The notes: a model not told the origin generated them from the letters alone. 63,243 nt of DNA from Chthonomonas sp. UBA2387 (GCA_002343445.1 DDSP01000073.1:956-64198); one strand, 5' to 3'; shown: positions 42,640 to 51,410, numbered from the stretch's first letter. Program-made: numbers and translations.

Positions 42640-43772
42640 TCTTGGACAACGTTCGCCTCGACGTTTGGGTCTGTTCGTACGACACGGGGGCTTCGGTCCC
42701 CTTTGTGCCCAATCAGCCCGTTTCCGGTACGAATGTGAACACCTCGGTCCGAGCATCCGCGGGCCTCTCGGGGACCTTTCCAACAACGTGGGAGATCGTC
42801 TACACTTCTTGGCACCTCGTTTCCTACGAGTACACCATCGGGGGCAACTCCGTTGGAACGACGCTCGCACCGATGGTGGACGAAAAGTCGGACCGCGTGC
42901 GATTCGCCTCGACTCACTTTCCTGACGGCACGCAACTCCCGCTGACCGTCTCGGCCCAGTTCTACCTGGAAGGGTTTGATGAGGAGGGGATGATCGTCGA
43001 AGACCTGCGTGTTGTCGAGGCCACGGCTGTTGTGACCGTCCACAACAAGGGATTGACGTGGGCGACGAAGGAGGAGGTTACCACGGCCCTTGGGTATCAC
43101 GTCCCGCCAACCGAGTATCCGGACGGCTATGCACCTGCTTCGCGGCGCGGCGCCCACGCGGCGAACGGTTCATTTTTGGAAAGCAACCACGCCGTGCTCA
43201 ATCAGGACACAGACGTTCAGAATACGACCGAGGCGCAACTCGCGAACTGGCTCAAGACCGCGACCTACATCCTGGGCTTCACGCACGGGGAGCCGACGAA
43301 CGTCCGTTCGTCGCAGTCGGATCAACTGTTCTTCAACTATGTCCCCAACCAGGTGAGCGAGATTCGTGGTTACGTGACGAACGGTCGGACGGTGCCCCTG
43401 CCCAACATCGTGGTAATGCACGCTTGCGAGACCCTGGCTCAGACCTACCACGCTCCGTTTGCTTTCGCAGTACACGACATCGATCCGAACATCACATACG
43501 TGAACCGAGCCTATGCTGGCTATCCTGTAGTAGTGTGGTCATTGGGATACAAGGGCAACTTCGCCATAGATGTGCATGCAGAAGCGGTCTACAGATATCT
43601 CAGAGAAGGGCTCGTACTCTCAAAGGCAGTTGAACAATCCAATGCTCAGTTTCCTCAACAGAGCAGCTCGGGAGTCCACCTCGCAATGCTCTGGCGAGGA
43701 GACGAGTATGCGCGAATTAGGAAGGTCTATAACGGAGCGGAGGTATCGAACTCATGGTTCTATGCATACTAA
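42606..43772 (+). CDS. caspase-like (clan CD) protease-like protein
   Basis: 388 residues from ATG 42606; the true product probably has the signal peptide encoded just before. The first 150 residues are beta-rich with an Ig-like module (RFASTHFPDGTQLPLTV near 99-115). Residues 215-320 show the clan CD pattern of caspases and gingipains: a hydrophobic strand then His-Gly at 227-228 (YILGFTHG), and a second hydrophobic strand then Ala-Cys at 273-274 (NIVVMHACETL). It does not look like any caspase family that I can name. It overlaps the next gene by 19 bases. GC content drops to about half in its last third. Confidence 0.6.
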   Translation: MASDPYGANHLILDNVRLDVWVCSYDTGASVPFVPNQPVSGTNVNTSVRASAGLSGTFPTTWEIVYTSWHLVSYEYTIGGNSVGTTLAPMVDEKSDRVRFASTHFPDGTQLPLTVSAQFYLEGFDEEGMIVEDLRVVEATAVVTVHNKGLTWATKEEVTTALGYHVPPTEYPDGYAPASRRGAHAANGSFLESNHAVLNQDTDVQNTTEAQLANWLKTATYILGFTHGEPTNVRSSQSDQLFFNYVPNQVSEIRGYVTNGRTVPLPNIVVMHACETLAQTYHAPFAFAVHDIDPNITYVNRAYAGYPVVVWSLGYKGNFAIDVHAEAVYRYLREGLVLSKAVEQSNAQFPQQSSSGVHLAMLWRGDEYARIRKVYNGAEVSNSWFYAY

Positions 43773-44932
43773 CTGCCGTATTGCTTTTCCAACAGGCAGG
43801 TTCACCTGATCCTGTCGCCAAGCTACTTGCCTTCAGCGAGGTGGCGACGACTGCTGGTGGGCGTCATGCTCCTGATCCTCCACTCCGCAGAGAGGAGTCG
43901 AAGGTGACGATCAATCTGATAGGAGAGGTTGAAGTGACCGTCAATGGCGATCGAGCTTTCATGGATCGCAGAACGGGCCGCATTCGCGCTTACTTCGGAT
44001 CGTCGGGATACAGTTCCGAGTACAATCGTGGCCGAAACCGTGCGGAAGTCAAGCCGGTTCTGTCACGGGAAATGGTTGAAGTGCTATGCAACCTTTATGC
44101 TAAGGCTGCATGGCCAGAATGCGGGGGGTTGAAGTTTCGCAAGATTGAGGTGGACGACCGAAACATGGTTCTGGTTGAGGCCGACTTCGTGAAAGGGGAG
44201 GCTACATTTCCCCTTGAGCCAGTCGTGATGGAGATTGACCCGCTCTACGGGAGGCTTCGCTTGTTCTCATGCGTCTACCCGCCCGAGCCACCCCCCAATC
44301 TCGTCCCGCGGCTGTCCATCGCCGAGGCGAGAGACACGGCTTTCGAGGCGCTCGCGTTCTTCCACGGCTCGACGATCCTTCAGGAGGTCGAGGAGTTCGA
44401 GTTGGCGATCGTGAAGCCGGAGGCCGCGACCGAGGGGCGGCACGATTGGTACTCGGCGGAACAACTCGCGGCAGGCGCCGCGGGTCGGGGCATCCTCGCC
44501 TACAGCGGGTTCTTCGAGGATCGAGAGATCTTGCGGAGCGACGGCGTGGGTTGGCACCGCTACCGCGTGGTCATCGACGCCGAGACGGGGCGTGTCCTCG
44601 CGCTGTGGCATTTCCGGCCCATGGGGGGCGGTGCCCAATCGTCCGATCGCTCGTTCGGCTGGAACCTCGGGCCCGGCGCGTTGCGCTTCACCCTGAACGG
44701 GCGGGAGGTTTCGGTCGAAGGCGAGATCGAGCGCGTCGCCGCTCCCGCCAAGTTCGCGCCTTCGGACCGGGTCATTGTGGAGTCGTACGGGATGAGCCTG
44801 CTCGCAGAGTTCGACGCGGGCCAAGGCCTGTTGCGCACGATAACCAAGAAGCCCTCCTACGGGCGACCCGACGCGCGAACGCTTGCTGCGCTGGCGAACC
44901 TAAGGCGCGCTCAGACGGGTTCGCCGAGGTAG
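43754..44932 (+). CDS. secreted PepSY-like protein
   Basis: 392 residues with a short signal peptide (about 1-16). Two PepSY-like modules are suggested: one around 75-180, and RLSIAEARDTAFEAL with YRVVIDAETGRVLAL near 190-285, the pattern of PepSY domains, which act as propeptides or inhibitors of secreted proteases. It begins inside the end of the caspase-like gene, so the two are coupled, and an inhibitor/protease pair is a fair guess. The first half has visibly lower GC than the second. It ends tail to tail with livG, overlapping it by 22 bases. Confidence 0.55.
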   Translation: MVLCILTAVLLFQQAGSPDPVAKLLAFSEVATTAGGRHAPDPPLRREESKVTINLIGEVEVTVNGDRAFMDRRTGRIRAYFGSSGYSSEYNRGRNRAEVKPVLSREMVEVLCNLYAKAAWPECGGLKFRKIEVDDRNMVLVEADFVKGEATFPLEPVVMEIDPLYGRLRLFSCVYPPEPPPNLVPRLSIAEARDTAFEALAFFHGSTILQEVEEFELAIVKPEAATEGRHDWYSAEQLAAGAAGRGILAYSGFFEDREILRSDGVGWHRYRVVIDAETGRVLALWHFRPMGGGAQSSDRSFGWNLGPGALRFTLNGREVSVEGEIERVAAPAKFAPSDRVIVESYGMSLLAEFDAGQGLLRTITKKPSYGRPDARTLAALANLRRAQTGSPR

Positions 44933-45675
44933 GCCTCGATGACCTTCGGGTTGCTTCGGATCGCCTCGGGCGGGCCTTGGGCGATTTCGCACCCGTGGTC
45001 CAGAACCACGATCTTCTCGCACAGGTTCATCACGAACCGCATGTCGTGTTCGATGAGCAACACGGTCATGTTGAACTGGTCGCGGATTTGGCGCACGACG
45101 CGCAGCAGGTCATCCGATTCTTGGGGGTTCATGCCCGCCGCCGGCTCGTCGAGCAGCAACAACTCGGGTTGGGTGGCCATCGCGCGGGCGATTTCCAGAC
45201 GCCGTTGCATGCCGTAGGGCAGATCGCAACTGCGCGTGTGGGCCACTTTGTCCAAGTGCAGCACCTCGAGCAGGGCCATCGCCTGGTCCTTGAGTTCTTG
45301 CGTCTCGCGGATCGAGTTCGGCAGGTCGGCGATTGCGCTGGCCAGACCCACACGGTGCCGCAAAAACGCGGCGACCACCACGTTCTCCAACACGCTCAGG
45401 GCCTTGAACAGCCGGATGTTCTGGAACGTGCGGGCGATGCCCAATTGGGCCACCTTGTTCGAAGGCGTCCCAGAGAGTTCGCGACCTTTGAACTTGATCG
45501 AGCCGCTGGTTGGCTTGTAGACGCCCGTGATCAGGTTGAAGCAGGTGGTCTTGCCCGCACCGTTGGGACCGATCAGCCCGAACAGGTCGCCTTTCGACAC
45601 GGCGAACGACACGTCGTTGACGGCAACCAACCCGCCGAACTTGATGGTCGCGTTGTTGAGTTCCAGCAGGCTCAC
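44911..45675 (-). CDS. livG: branched-chain amino-acid ABC transporter ATP-binding protein LivG
   Basis: 254 residues. Walker A GPNGAGKT at 36-43, an ARTFQNIRLF stretch near 87-96 typical of LivG, the C-loop LPYGMQRRLEIARA near 151-164, Walker B LLLLDEPAAGMNP near 172-184, and the His switch EHD. It powers import through LivH/LivM. GTG 45675 overlaps the livM stop (GTGA). It is the last gene of the run; the second ATPase LivF is absent here. Confidence 0.94.
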   Translation of the reverse strand: MSLLELNNATIKFGGLVAVNDVSFAVSKGDLFGLIGPNGAGKTTCFNLITGVYKPTSGSIKFKGRELSGTPSNKVAQLGIARTFQNIRLFKALSVLENVVVAAFLRHRVGLASAIADLPNSIRETQELKDQAMALLEVLHLDKVAHTRSCDLPYGMQRRLEIARAMATQPELLLLDEPAAGMNPQESDDLLRVVRQIRDQFNMTVLLIEHDMRFVMNLCEKIVVLDHGCEIAQGPPEAIRSNPKVIEAYLGEPV

Positions 45676-46865
45676 GACGTTTGGGCCGCCTCCGAACGGC
45701 GTTGGCCGAGCACGCGCTTGAGCCATTCCCACGAGAACTCGGCGTGGCCGAGCAGACCTTGGGGCCGCACGAGCATCAGGATGATGAGCACGCCGGAGAA
45801 GATGACCATGCGGAGCTTCTCGGCTTCGTAGCGCGCGCTGGCGAGGACGGGCACCTGGTTCAGGACGATGCTGAGCACGAAGCTGAGCGCCATGCATCCG
45901 AGCACGATGCCCAGATGCCGGATCGCCGCCTCCTTCTTGGTGCCGTGGAAGTGGTCGATCACCCGCTTCACCAGATAGACCGCCAGCACGGTGGCGAACG
46001 TGCCGGCCAGGAGTTGGCCGCCCGTGACCGGACCCATGTCGCGGAGTTTTTCGGGCAGATAGAAGAGCGCGACCGCAGCCAGCACCGAGCCCGTGATCGA
46101 GCCGGTTCCGCCCAGCACGACCATGGTGAGGATGATGAACGACTGCTCCATGCGGAACTGCTGCGGCGAGATGAAGCCCTCGTAGTGCGCGAACAGCGCA
46201 CCCGCCACGCCCGCGAGCGCCGAGCCGATGAGGAACGCCGTCACCTTCACGCGCGTCACGTTCACGCCCATCGCCGAGGCCGCCACCTCGTCTTCGCGGA
46301 CGGCGAGGAAGGGAAGTCCGTGCGCCGACTTGAGCAGGTTCCGGCAGATCGCGATGGCAGCGAATGCGGTGAGCCACACGAGCCACGTGAACTGGAACTT
46401 GGGCGAGACATTCATGCCGTAGGCTTCGCCCAAGGGCTTTTGGTTTTGGACGATGATGCGGATGATCTCGCCGAAGCCCAAGGTGACGATGGCCAGATAG
46501 TCGCCCCGCAGCCGCAACGACGGGAGCCCGACGACCAAGCCGGCCAGCGCCGCGAAGATCGCGCCCGCCACCATCATCAGCAACAGCCACGGCAAGCCCG
46601 TGATGCCCGAGTTCGCGTAGTGCTGGACGCTGATGATGCCCGCCGAATAGGCTCCGACCTGCCAGAACGCGGCGTGGCCGATGGAGAACTGGCCAGTGAT
46701 CCCGTTGATCAGGTTCAAGCTGACCGAGAGGATCACCCAGACCCCGGCGAGCACGACCAGCCGCTTGGTGTAATCGTTGCCCGAAGCGTCGGCGGCGGCC
46801 GAGATCAGGAAGCAAGCGCCCAAGCCGGCGAGAATCGAGACGACTCGTGTCGGCCAGTACTTCAT
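45672..46865 (-). CDS. livM: branched-chain amino-acid ABC transporter permease LivM
   Basis: 397 residues, about ten hydrophobic helices. NLINGITGQFSIGHAAF near 69-85 and LRLRGDYLAIVTLGFGEIIR near 134-153 are LivM hallmarks, and GLPFLAVREDEVAASAMGVN near 204-223 is the cytosolic EAA-like loop that meets the ATPases. It overlaps livH upstream and livG downstream by ATGA/GTGA. Confidence 0.94.
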   Translation of the reverse strand: MKYWPTRVVSILAGLGACFLISAAADASGNDYTKRLVVLAGVWVILSVSLNLINGITGQFSIGHAAFWQVGAYSAGIISVQHYANSGITGLPWLLLMMVAGAIFAALAGLVVGLPSLRLRGDYLAIVTLGFGEIIRIIVQNQKPLGEAYGMNVSPKFQFTWLVWLTAFAAIAICRNLLKSAHGLPFLAVREDEVAASAMGVNVTRVKVTAFLIGSALAGVAGALFAHYEGFISPQQFRMEQSFIILTMVVLGGTGSITGSVLAAVALFYLPEKLRDMGPVTGGQLLAGTFATVLAVYLVKRVIDHFHGTKKEAAIRHLGIVLGCMALSFVLSIVLNQVPVLASARYEAEKLRMVIFSGVLIILMLVRPQGLLGHAEFSWEWLKRVLGQRRSEAAQTS

Positions 46866-48049
46866 ACCTTTTCCACCTTGGAACTGCCCAGCAGTCCGCC
46901 CGGCCGGAACAAGAGGACGGCGATCAGGATGACGAAAGCGATCGCGTCCTTGTAGTCGCCGTAGCCCGACCACACCACCAGCGTCTCGGCGACGCCCATC
47001 AAGAGGCCGCCCAGCACCGCGCCGGGAATGTTGCCGATGCCGCCGAGGACGGCGGCCACAAACGCCTTGACGCCCGGCTGGACGCCGAAGAACGTGGTCA
47101 GCGACAAGCCGAGGAACGTGGCGCTCATCATCGCCCCGGCACCGGCGAGCGCGGAACCGATGGCGAACGTCAGGGTGACGATCCGGTTGACGTTGACGCC
47201 CATCAGCGAGGCCGAATCGAAATCGAGGGAGACGGCCCGCATCGCCCGGCCCGGCTTCGTGTTCATGACGATGTGCCGAAGGATGAGCATGAGCGCTAGA
47301 GCCGTGACGAACATGATGAGCTGCCCGTAGGGGATGAGCAACGAGACGCCGCTGCGCTCGTACTCGCTCTTCATGTTGGTGACGTCGTTGCGCTCGTCGT
47401 TGCGGGTCTCGCGCAGGAGGCGCCCTTCGGGCGAAAGGTCGAACTCGCTCTTGACGCCCTCGGTCTCCATCCGTGCTTTGACTGCGGCTTCCGCGGCGTT
47501 GAACTCAGCCTCTTCGACCTTGATCTTCTCGATGAAGGTGGTGTCGCGCGGCTTGAGCGGAATCTGGAGCACCTCGTTCCTGTACGGGTTGATCTCCTCC
47601 CGAATGGGCTGCGGCGGGCTGTTGGGGAGGAACAACGCGCCGGCGTATTGGAGCATGAGGGACACGCCGATCGCCGTGATCAGGCTGGCGATGCGCGGTT
47701 GGCTGCGCATCGGCCGATAGGCGAACAACTCGATGAGCATGCCGATGATCGCGCAGACGACCATGCTCGCCACGAGCATCATCAGCAGGTTCACCCACGA
47801 CGATTGGCCCAAAGTCGTGGCGGTGGGCGAATAGCCGAGCCACCAAGACACGAAGAGCGCCATATAGGCGCCCAACATGAAGACCTCGCCGTGGGCGAAG
47901 TTGATCAAACGGAGCACCCCGTACACCATCGTGTAGCCGAGCGCGATCAGGGCATAGATCGAGCCCAGCAGGATGCCGTTTACAAGTTGCTGCGGCAGGT
48001 TTGCGAAATCCAACTGCAAACCTGCCGCAAAGGCCGTCCCAAGGTCCAT
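46862..48049 (-). CDS. livH: branched-chain amino-acid ABC transporter permease LivH with an insert
   Basis: 395 residues, about 90 longer than E. coli LivH. The N-terminus (QQLVNGILLGSIYALIALGY) and the loop RAMRAVSLDFDSASLMGVN are clear LivH signatures. Between the fourth and fifth predicted helices (about 160-240) there is a highly charged, probably helical segment rich in Glu, Lys and Arg, which is not usual in the family and may be a periplasmic coiled coil. It follows livK by 3 bases. Confidence 0.92.
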   Translation of the reverse strand: MDLGTAFAAGLQLDFANLPQQLVNGILLGSIYALIALGYTMVYGVLRLINFAHGEVFMLGAYMALFVSWWLGYSPTATTLGQSSWVNLLMMLVASMVVCAIIGMLIELFAYRPMRSQPRIASLITAIGVSLMLQYAGALFLPNSPPQPIREEINPYRNEVLQIPLKPRDTTFIEKIKVEEAEFNAAEAAVKARMETEGVKSEFDLSPEGRLLRETRNDERNDVTNMKSEYERSGVSLLIPYGQLIMFVTALALMLILRHIVMNTKPGRAMRAVSLDFDSASLMGVNVNRIVTLTFAIGSALAGAGAMMSATFLGLSLTTFFGVQPGVKAFVAAVLGGIGNIPGAVLGGLLMGVAETLVVWSGYGDYKDAIAFVILIAVLLFRPGGLLGSSKVEKV

Positions 48050-48052
48050 GCG

Positions 48053-49258
48053 TTACTTGACGTCCGTCGGAGCGTAGGCTTTGACGGGCTTCTGGGTGCC
48101 GTCCGCTTGGAGTTCAACGACGAGTGCTCGCTTCGGCGGGTTGCCGCCTTGGCCCTTGAACGTGATGTCTCCAGAGACACCCTTGTAGTTCTCGAGGTTG
48201 TGGAGCGCGCCGGCGACCGATTTGGACGAAACGTCGCCGGTCACGGCTTTGATCGCTTCGACCGCAACAGCGGCGGCGTCGTAGGCGAGGGCGCCCATGG
48301 TTGTGCCGGGCCGCTCGTTGTACTTGGCCACGAACGCATCGAGGAACGCCTTGACTTCCGGCCGATCCTCCTGGTCGGAGTAGTGGTTGCAGAAGTAGCC
48401 GCCGACGATGGCCTCGCCGCCGGAGTTGATGATCTCCTTGCTGTCCCAACCGTCGCCGCCCATGAACTTCACGTTCGTGAGGCCGACTTGGCTGGCCTGT
48501 CGGACGATGGGGCCGACTTCGGTGAAGTAGCCGGAGAGGAACACGCCGTCGGGGTTCTTGCCCTTCAGGTTCGTGAGCTGCGCGTTGAACTGGGTGGATG
48601 CGCCGCCCTCGTAGAACTGCTCGTCCACGATCTCGCCGCCGAGCATCGCGTAGTAGTCCCGGAACGAGTTGCTGAGGCCCGTCGAGTAGGGGATCTTCTT
48701 GTCGGTCATCAGGGCGACCCGCTTCAAGCCGAGTTCCTCGAAGGCGAACTTGGCCATGACCGGGCCCTGGAAGCTGTCTCGGTAGCAGACGCGGAAGATG
48801 TCTGGTCCCTTGTCGCTGATGTCGTCCCGGGTCGCGCCGATGGCAACCAACGGAATGCCCTTCTCGGTGCAGGCGATGGCCATCTGAGCGGTGATTCCGC
48901 TGGCGACCTCGCCGAGGACGACGACCGCGCCGTCGGAGATGAGCTTCTCCGTGGCGCTCTTTCCGATCTGGGGATCCGAGTTGGAGTCGCCGACCAGCAG
49001 TTCGATCTTCTTGCCGTTGACGCCACCCGCCTCGTTGATTTGGTCGACGAGGAGACGAACGCCTCGCTCGCTGTCCACGCCCCACGGTCGCTGGTCGCCG
49101 TTCAGGCTGGCCACGAGTCCGATCTTGATGGAGTCGCCCGTCGCCGTGGTGCCCGTGCCGCCACCCGACTCGCTCGAGCCGCCGCCGCTGCAGCCTGCCA
49201 AGATGCCCGCGCCGAACACGGCGCCTAGGGCGATGTAGAGAAAACTTCTGCGCTTCAT
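48053..49258 (-). CDS. livK: branched-chain amino-acid ABC transporter substrate-binding lipoprotein
   Basis: 401 residues. A lipoprotein signal ends at ILAGC (Cys23), then a Gly/Ser linker and a type I periplasmic binding protein: IKIGLVASLNGDQRPWG near 45-61, INEAGGVNGKKIELLVGDSNSDP near 74-96 and SGYFTEVGPIVRQA near 243-256. It captures leucine-type amino acids or a related ligand for the LivHMG importer. It is the first gene of the run; the start at 49258 has no clear Shine-Dalgarno sequence. Confidence 0.94.
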   Translation of the reverse strand: MKRRSFLYIALGAVFGAGILAGCSGGGSSESGGGTGTTATGDSIKIGLVASLNGDQRPWGVDSERGVRLLVDQINEAGGVNGKKIELLVGDSNSDPQIGKSATEKLISDGAVVVLGEVASGITAQMAIACTEKGIPLVAIGATRDDISDKGPDIFRVCYRDSFQGPVMAKFAFEELGLKRVALMTDKKIPYSTGLSNSFRDYYAMLGGEIVDEQFYEGGASTQFNAQLTNLKGKNPDGVFLSGYFTEVGPIVRQASQVGLTNVKFMGGDGWDSKEIINSGGEAIVGGYFCNHYSDQEDRPEVKAFLDAFVAKYNERPGTTMGALAYDAAAVAVEAIKAVTGDVSSKSVAGALHNLENYKGVSGDITFKGQGGNPPKRALVVELQADGTQKPVKAYAPTDVK

Positions 49259-49289
49259 GGTGAGTTGAATCAAACCCCGCGATGGTCTT

Positions 49290-49321
49290 GGGCGGCACAC
49301 CGCCCTGAATTGCACAGTATA
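49290..49321 (-). promoter_or_regulatory. livK promoter -10 and 5' hairpin
   Basis: On the minus strand TATACT (49316-49321) is preceded directly by TG. A transcript from about 49309 would begin almost at once with the perfect hairpin GGGCGG-TGTG-CCGCCC (49290-49305), which could protect the 5' end. Confidence 0.4.
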
Positions 49322-49381
49322 CAGAAACGACCGGGCCGATGCTATCCCGTGGAGCGTCCCATGCAAACATCGGGGACCAGC

Positions 49382-49387
49382 TAGAAT
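49382..49387 (+). promoter_or_regulatory. -10 box at 49382
   Basis: TAGAAT ends 9 bases before ATG 49397, with no Shine-Dalgarno sequence in between. Confidence 0.4.
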
Positions 49388-49396
49388 GGGAAATCC

Positions 49397-50116
49397 ATGA
49401 GTCTCGGCAAGCGCGTGTTCAGCGAGAAAGAGGCGGCTGAGATCGTTCAGCGGGCGGTCGCCCTTCAGGAATCGGCTGGCGACAGTGCGCGCGCCTATGT
49501 TCCGGGGGTCACTCTGGACGAACTCAAGCGCATCGCCGAGGAAGCCGGCATCGACCCCAAGTACATCGAGGTGGCGCTCGCCTCGCAGGTCCGGGAGGGC
49601 CAGAAAGGTCCCCTCCATCTCACGGAGGAGTTCGAACGTGTGGTTGACGGCGAACTGCCGCCCGAGGATTTCGACGTGGTGATGGAGCACGTGAAGAGCG
49701 CGAGCACCCAGCGGCCCGTGGTTCAGGTGGGCAAGTCGCTCCAGGGACAGATCTGGACGGGTTGGGGCCTCGCGAACCTCAACGTGACTTCGCGGAACGG
49801 GCGCACGCGCATCCACGTCAAGTCGAACGCGTTCCTGCCGTTCATGACGACTTTGTATCCATGCCTGGTTGGAAGCATCATTGCAACGGCAAGCATGTCC
49901 GAGCGGGGCTTGGTCGCGGCCGGCTTGGGCGTCGCGGCCGCCGTGATCGGCGCGGGTCTGGTCGGATTCAAGGCTCTGCTCAACAAGGGACACGAGGCCG
50001 CCCGCAAGACGACCGATCGGTTGGAGGAGGCTGTGGCCACCGAGACCGAGTCGCGGAGGCCCGAGGCGACGACGGAGGCCGTTGTCGAACGCTTGACCTT
50101 GGAACAGTCCACCTGA
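49397..50116 (+). CDS. membrane protein of unknown function
   Basis: 239 residues. The N-terminal 85 residues are helical with FSEKEAAEIVQRAVALQ near 8-24 and the repeat-like GVTLDELKRIAEEAGIDPKYIE near 37-58, a pattern seen in uncharacterised proteins with short hydrophobic tails. Two membrane helices lie at about 152-172 and 174-193, and the C-terminus is a charged helix. No catalytic motif seen. It stands alone and is divergent from livK. Confidence 0.7.
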   Translation: MSLGKRVFSEKEAAEIVQRAVALQESAGDSARAYVPGVTLDELKRIAEEAGIDPKYIEVALASQVREGQKGPLHLTEEFERVVDGELPPEDFDVVMEHVKSASTQRPVVQVGKSLQGQIWTGWGLANLNVTSRNGRTRIHVKSNAFLPFMTTLYPCLVGSIIATASMSERGLVAAGLGVAAAVIGAGLVGFKALLNKGHEAARKTTDRLEEAVATETESRRPEATTEAVVERLTLEQST

Positions 50117-50211
50117 GAGCCTCGCGGGGTAAGATGCGGAGCGTCGGGGCTATGCCCTAGCGCTTTTTCGCGCCATTTGAGACGTCAACGCCAGTCATCG
50201 TACGAAGCCGC

Positions 50212-50922
50212 ATGAGTGCCTCCGCCCCAACCAGTTCCAAACACGCTGAGTTGATGGCGGCATGGTGCGAGGCGCGTCGGACCGGAGCGAGCGAGCCCTT
50301 GATCGTCGAGCCAAAGAAGGTTCGGTACGCCTTCGCCAAGCGCTGTTTCGACTTCGTCGGCGCACTGGTGCTGATCGCGCTCCTCAGCCCTCTGTTGGTC
50401 GGCTGCGCCTTGGTGGTCAAAGCGACCAGCCCGGGACCGATCCTCTACCGTTCGCGTCGCTGCGGACTCGGCGGCCGGACATTCTGGTTCTACAAGTTCC
50501 GCTCGATGCGCGACGGTTCCGACAAGGAACTGGCCAAGCTTCTCGCGCTCAACGAGAAGAACGGCCCCATCTTCAAGATGCGGAAGGACCCGCGGATCAC
50601 CAACGTGGGCCGCTTCATGCGCCGCTTCAGCTTGGACGAGTTGCCCCAGCTTTTCAACGTGGTGGCCGGCCAGATGTCGCTGGTTGGGCCCCGACCGCCC
50701 ATCCCCCACGAGGTGGAAGCTTACGACGAGCGGACTCTGCGGCGGCTGAGCGTGCTTCCGGGAATGACGTGCTACTGGCAGATCAAGGGGCGGTGCGAGC
50801 TGTCCTTCGAGGAGTGGATCGAGCTCGATCTGCAGTATGTGGACGAAATGAGCTTCTGGCTCGACCTGAAGATTCTCGCCATGACGCCGGTTGCTGCGGC
50901 GAAGGGCATCGGCGCATACTGA
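50212..50922 (+). CDS. polyprenyl-phosphate sugar-1-phosphate transferase
   Basis: 236 residues of the WbaP/WcaJ/PglC-like family (bacterial sugar transferase). One N-terminal membrane segment (about 47-69) with FDFVGALVLIALLSPLL, then ILYRSRRCGLGGRTFWFYKFRSM near 77-99, the Asp-Glu catalytic dyad in SLDELPQLFNV near 141-151, and SLVGPRPP near 158-165. It loads the first sugar phosphate onto undecaprenyl phosphate for exopolysaccharide or glycan synthesis. No other glycan gene is adjacent. PEP-CTERM anchoring often goes with exopolysaccharide export, which may be the link to 51524. Confidence 0.9.
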   Translation: MSASAPTSSKHAELMAAWCEARRTGASEPLIVEPKKVRYAFAKRCFDFVGALVLIALLSPLLVGCALVVKATSPGPILYRSRRCGLGGRTFWFYKFRSMRDGSDKELAKLLALNEKNGPIFKMRKDPRITNVGRFMRRFSLDELPQLFNVVAGQMSLVGPRPPIPHEVEAYDERTLRRLSVLPGMTCYWQIKGRCELSFEEWIELDLQYVDEMSFWLDLKILAMTPVAAAKGIGAY

Positions 50923-50940
50923 GTTCCCAGAGGTGCCAAC

Positions 50941-51402
50941 CTGAGAGTCATCCATCCCCGAACCCCCGAGCACTGGGACCACGCGCGTCGCCTCGTCCAG
51001 GAGTACGGACTGACCATTCGCGAGACCCCCTGCTTCGATGACTTGTCGGACGACTTGGCGGCCTTGCACCGACGCTACGGAGGCAGAAGCGGCAAAGCTT
51101 GGATCGGTGCGCCGGGACACGACGACTTCGCGGGCGTGATCCTGTTGGAGTTTGGCGGCGACCACGCGATTCTCAAGCGGCTCTTCGTGGAGCCCAGGGC
51201 ACGGGGAACCGGTCTCGGGCGGCGGCTGGTCCTGTCGGCCATCGGCTGCTCGCGGGGGCTGCCTCTGGTGCTCGAGACCCTTGACTCGATGGTGGAGGCC
51301 CGGGCGCTGTACGCCTCGCTGGGTTTCATCGAAACCTCGGCGAGCGGTGGCGTGCGGACGATGCGCTTGGACCCGGAATTCGCCCGTCTGAGAAAAAAGT
51401 AA
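50941..51402 (+). CDS. GNAT acetyltransferase with a likely CTG start
   Basis: 153 residues. The conserved GNAT opening (a strand, then a helix ending RRLVQEYGLTIRE, then DDLAALHRRYG) begins at CTG 50941; AGAGGTG lies just before it. No ATG, GTG or TTG in frame follows the upstream stop until TTG 51043, which would cut away the first strand and helix. The acetyl-CoA loop RARGTGLGRR is near 87-96 and ALYASLGF near 121. Acceptor unknown. It is 18 bases after the sugar transferase gene and may be cotranscribed. Confidence 0.75.
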   Translation: MRVIHPRTPEHWDHARRLVQEYGLTIRETPCFDDLSDDLAALHRRYGGRSGKAWIGAPGHDDFAGVILLEFGGDHAILKRLFVEPRARGTGLGRRLVLSAIGCSRGLPLVLETLDSMVEARALYASLGFIETSASGGVRTMRLDPEFARLRKK

Positions 51403-51410
51403 AAAAAGTC

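Noticed and set aside
51043..51402. TTG 51043 as start of the acetyltransferase
   Set aside because: It would remove the first strand and helix of the GNAT fold that are clearly coded upstream.
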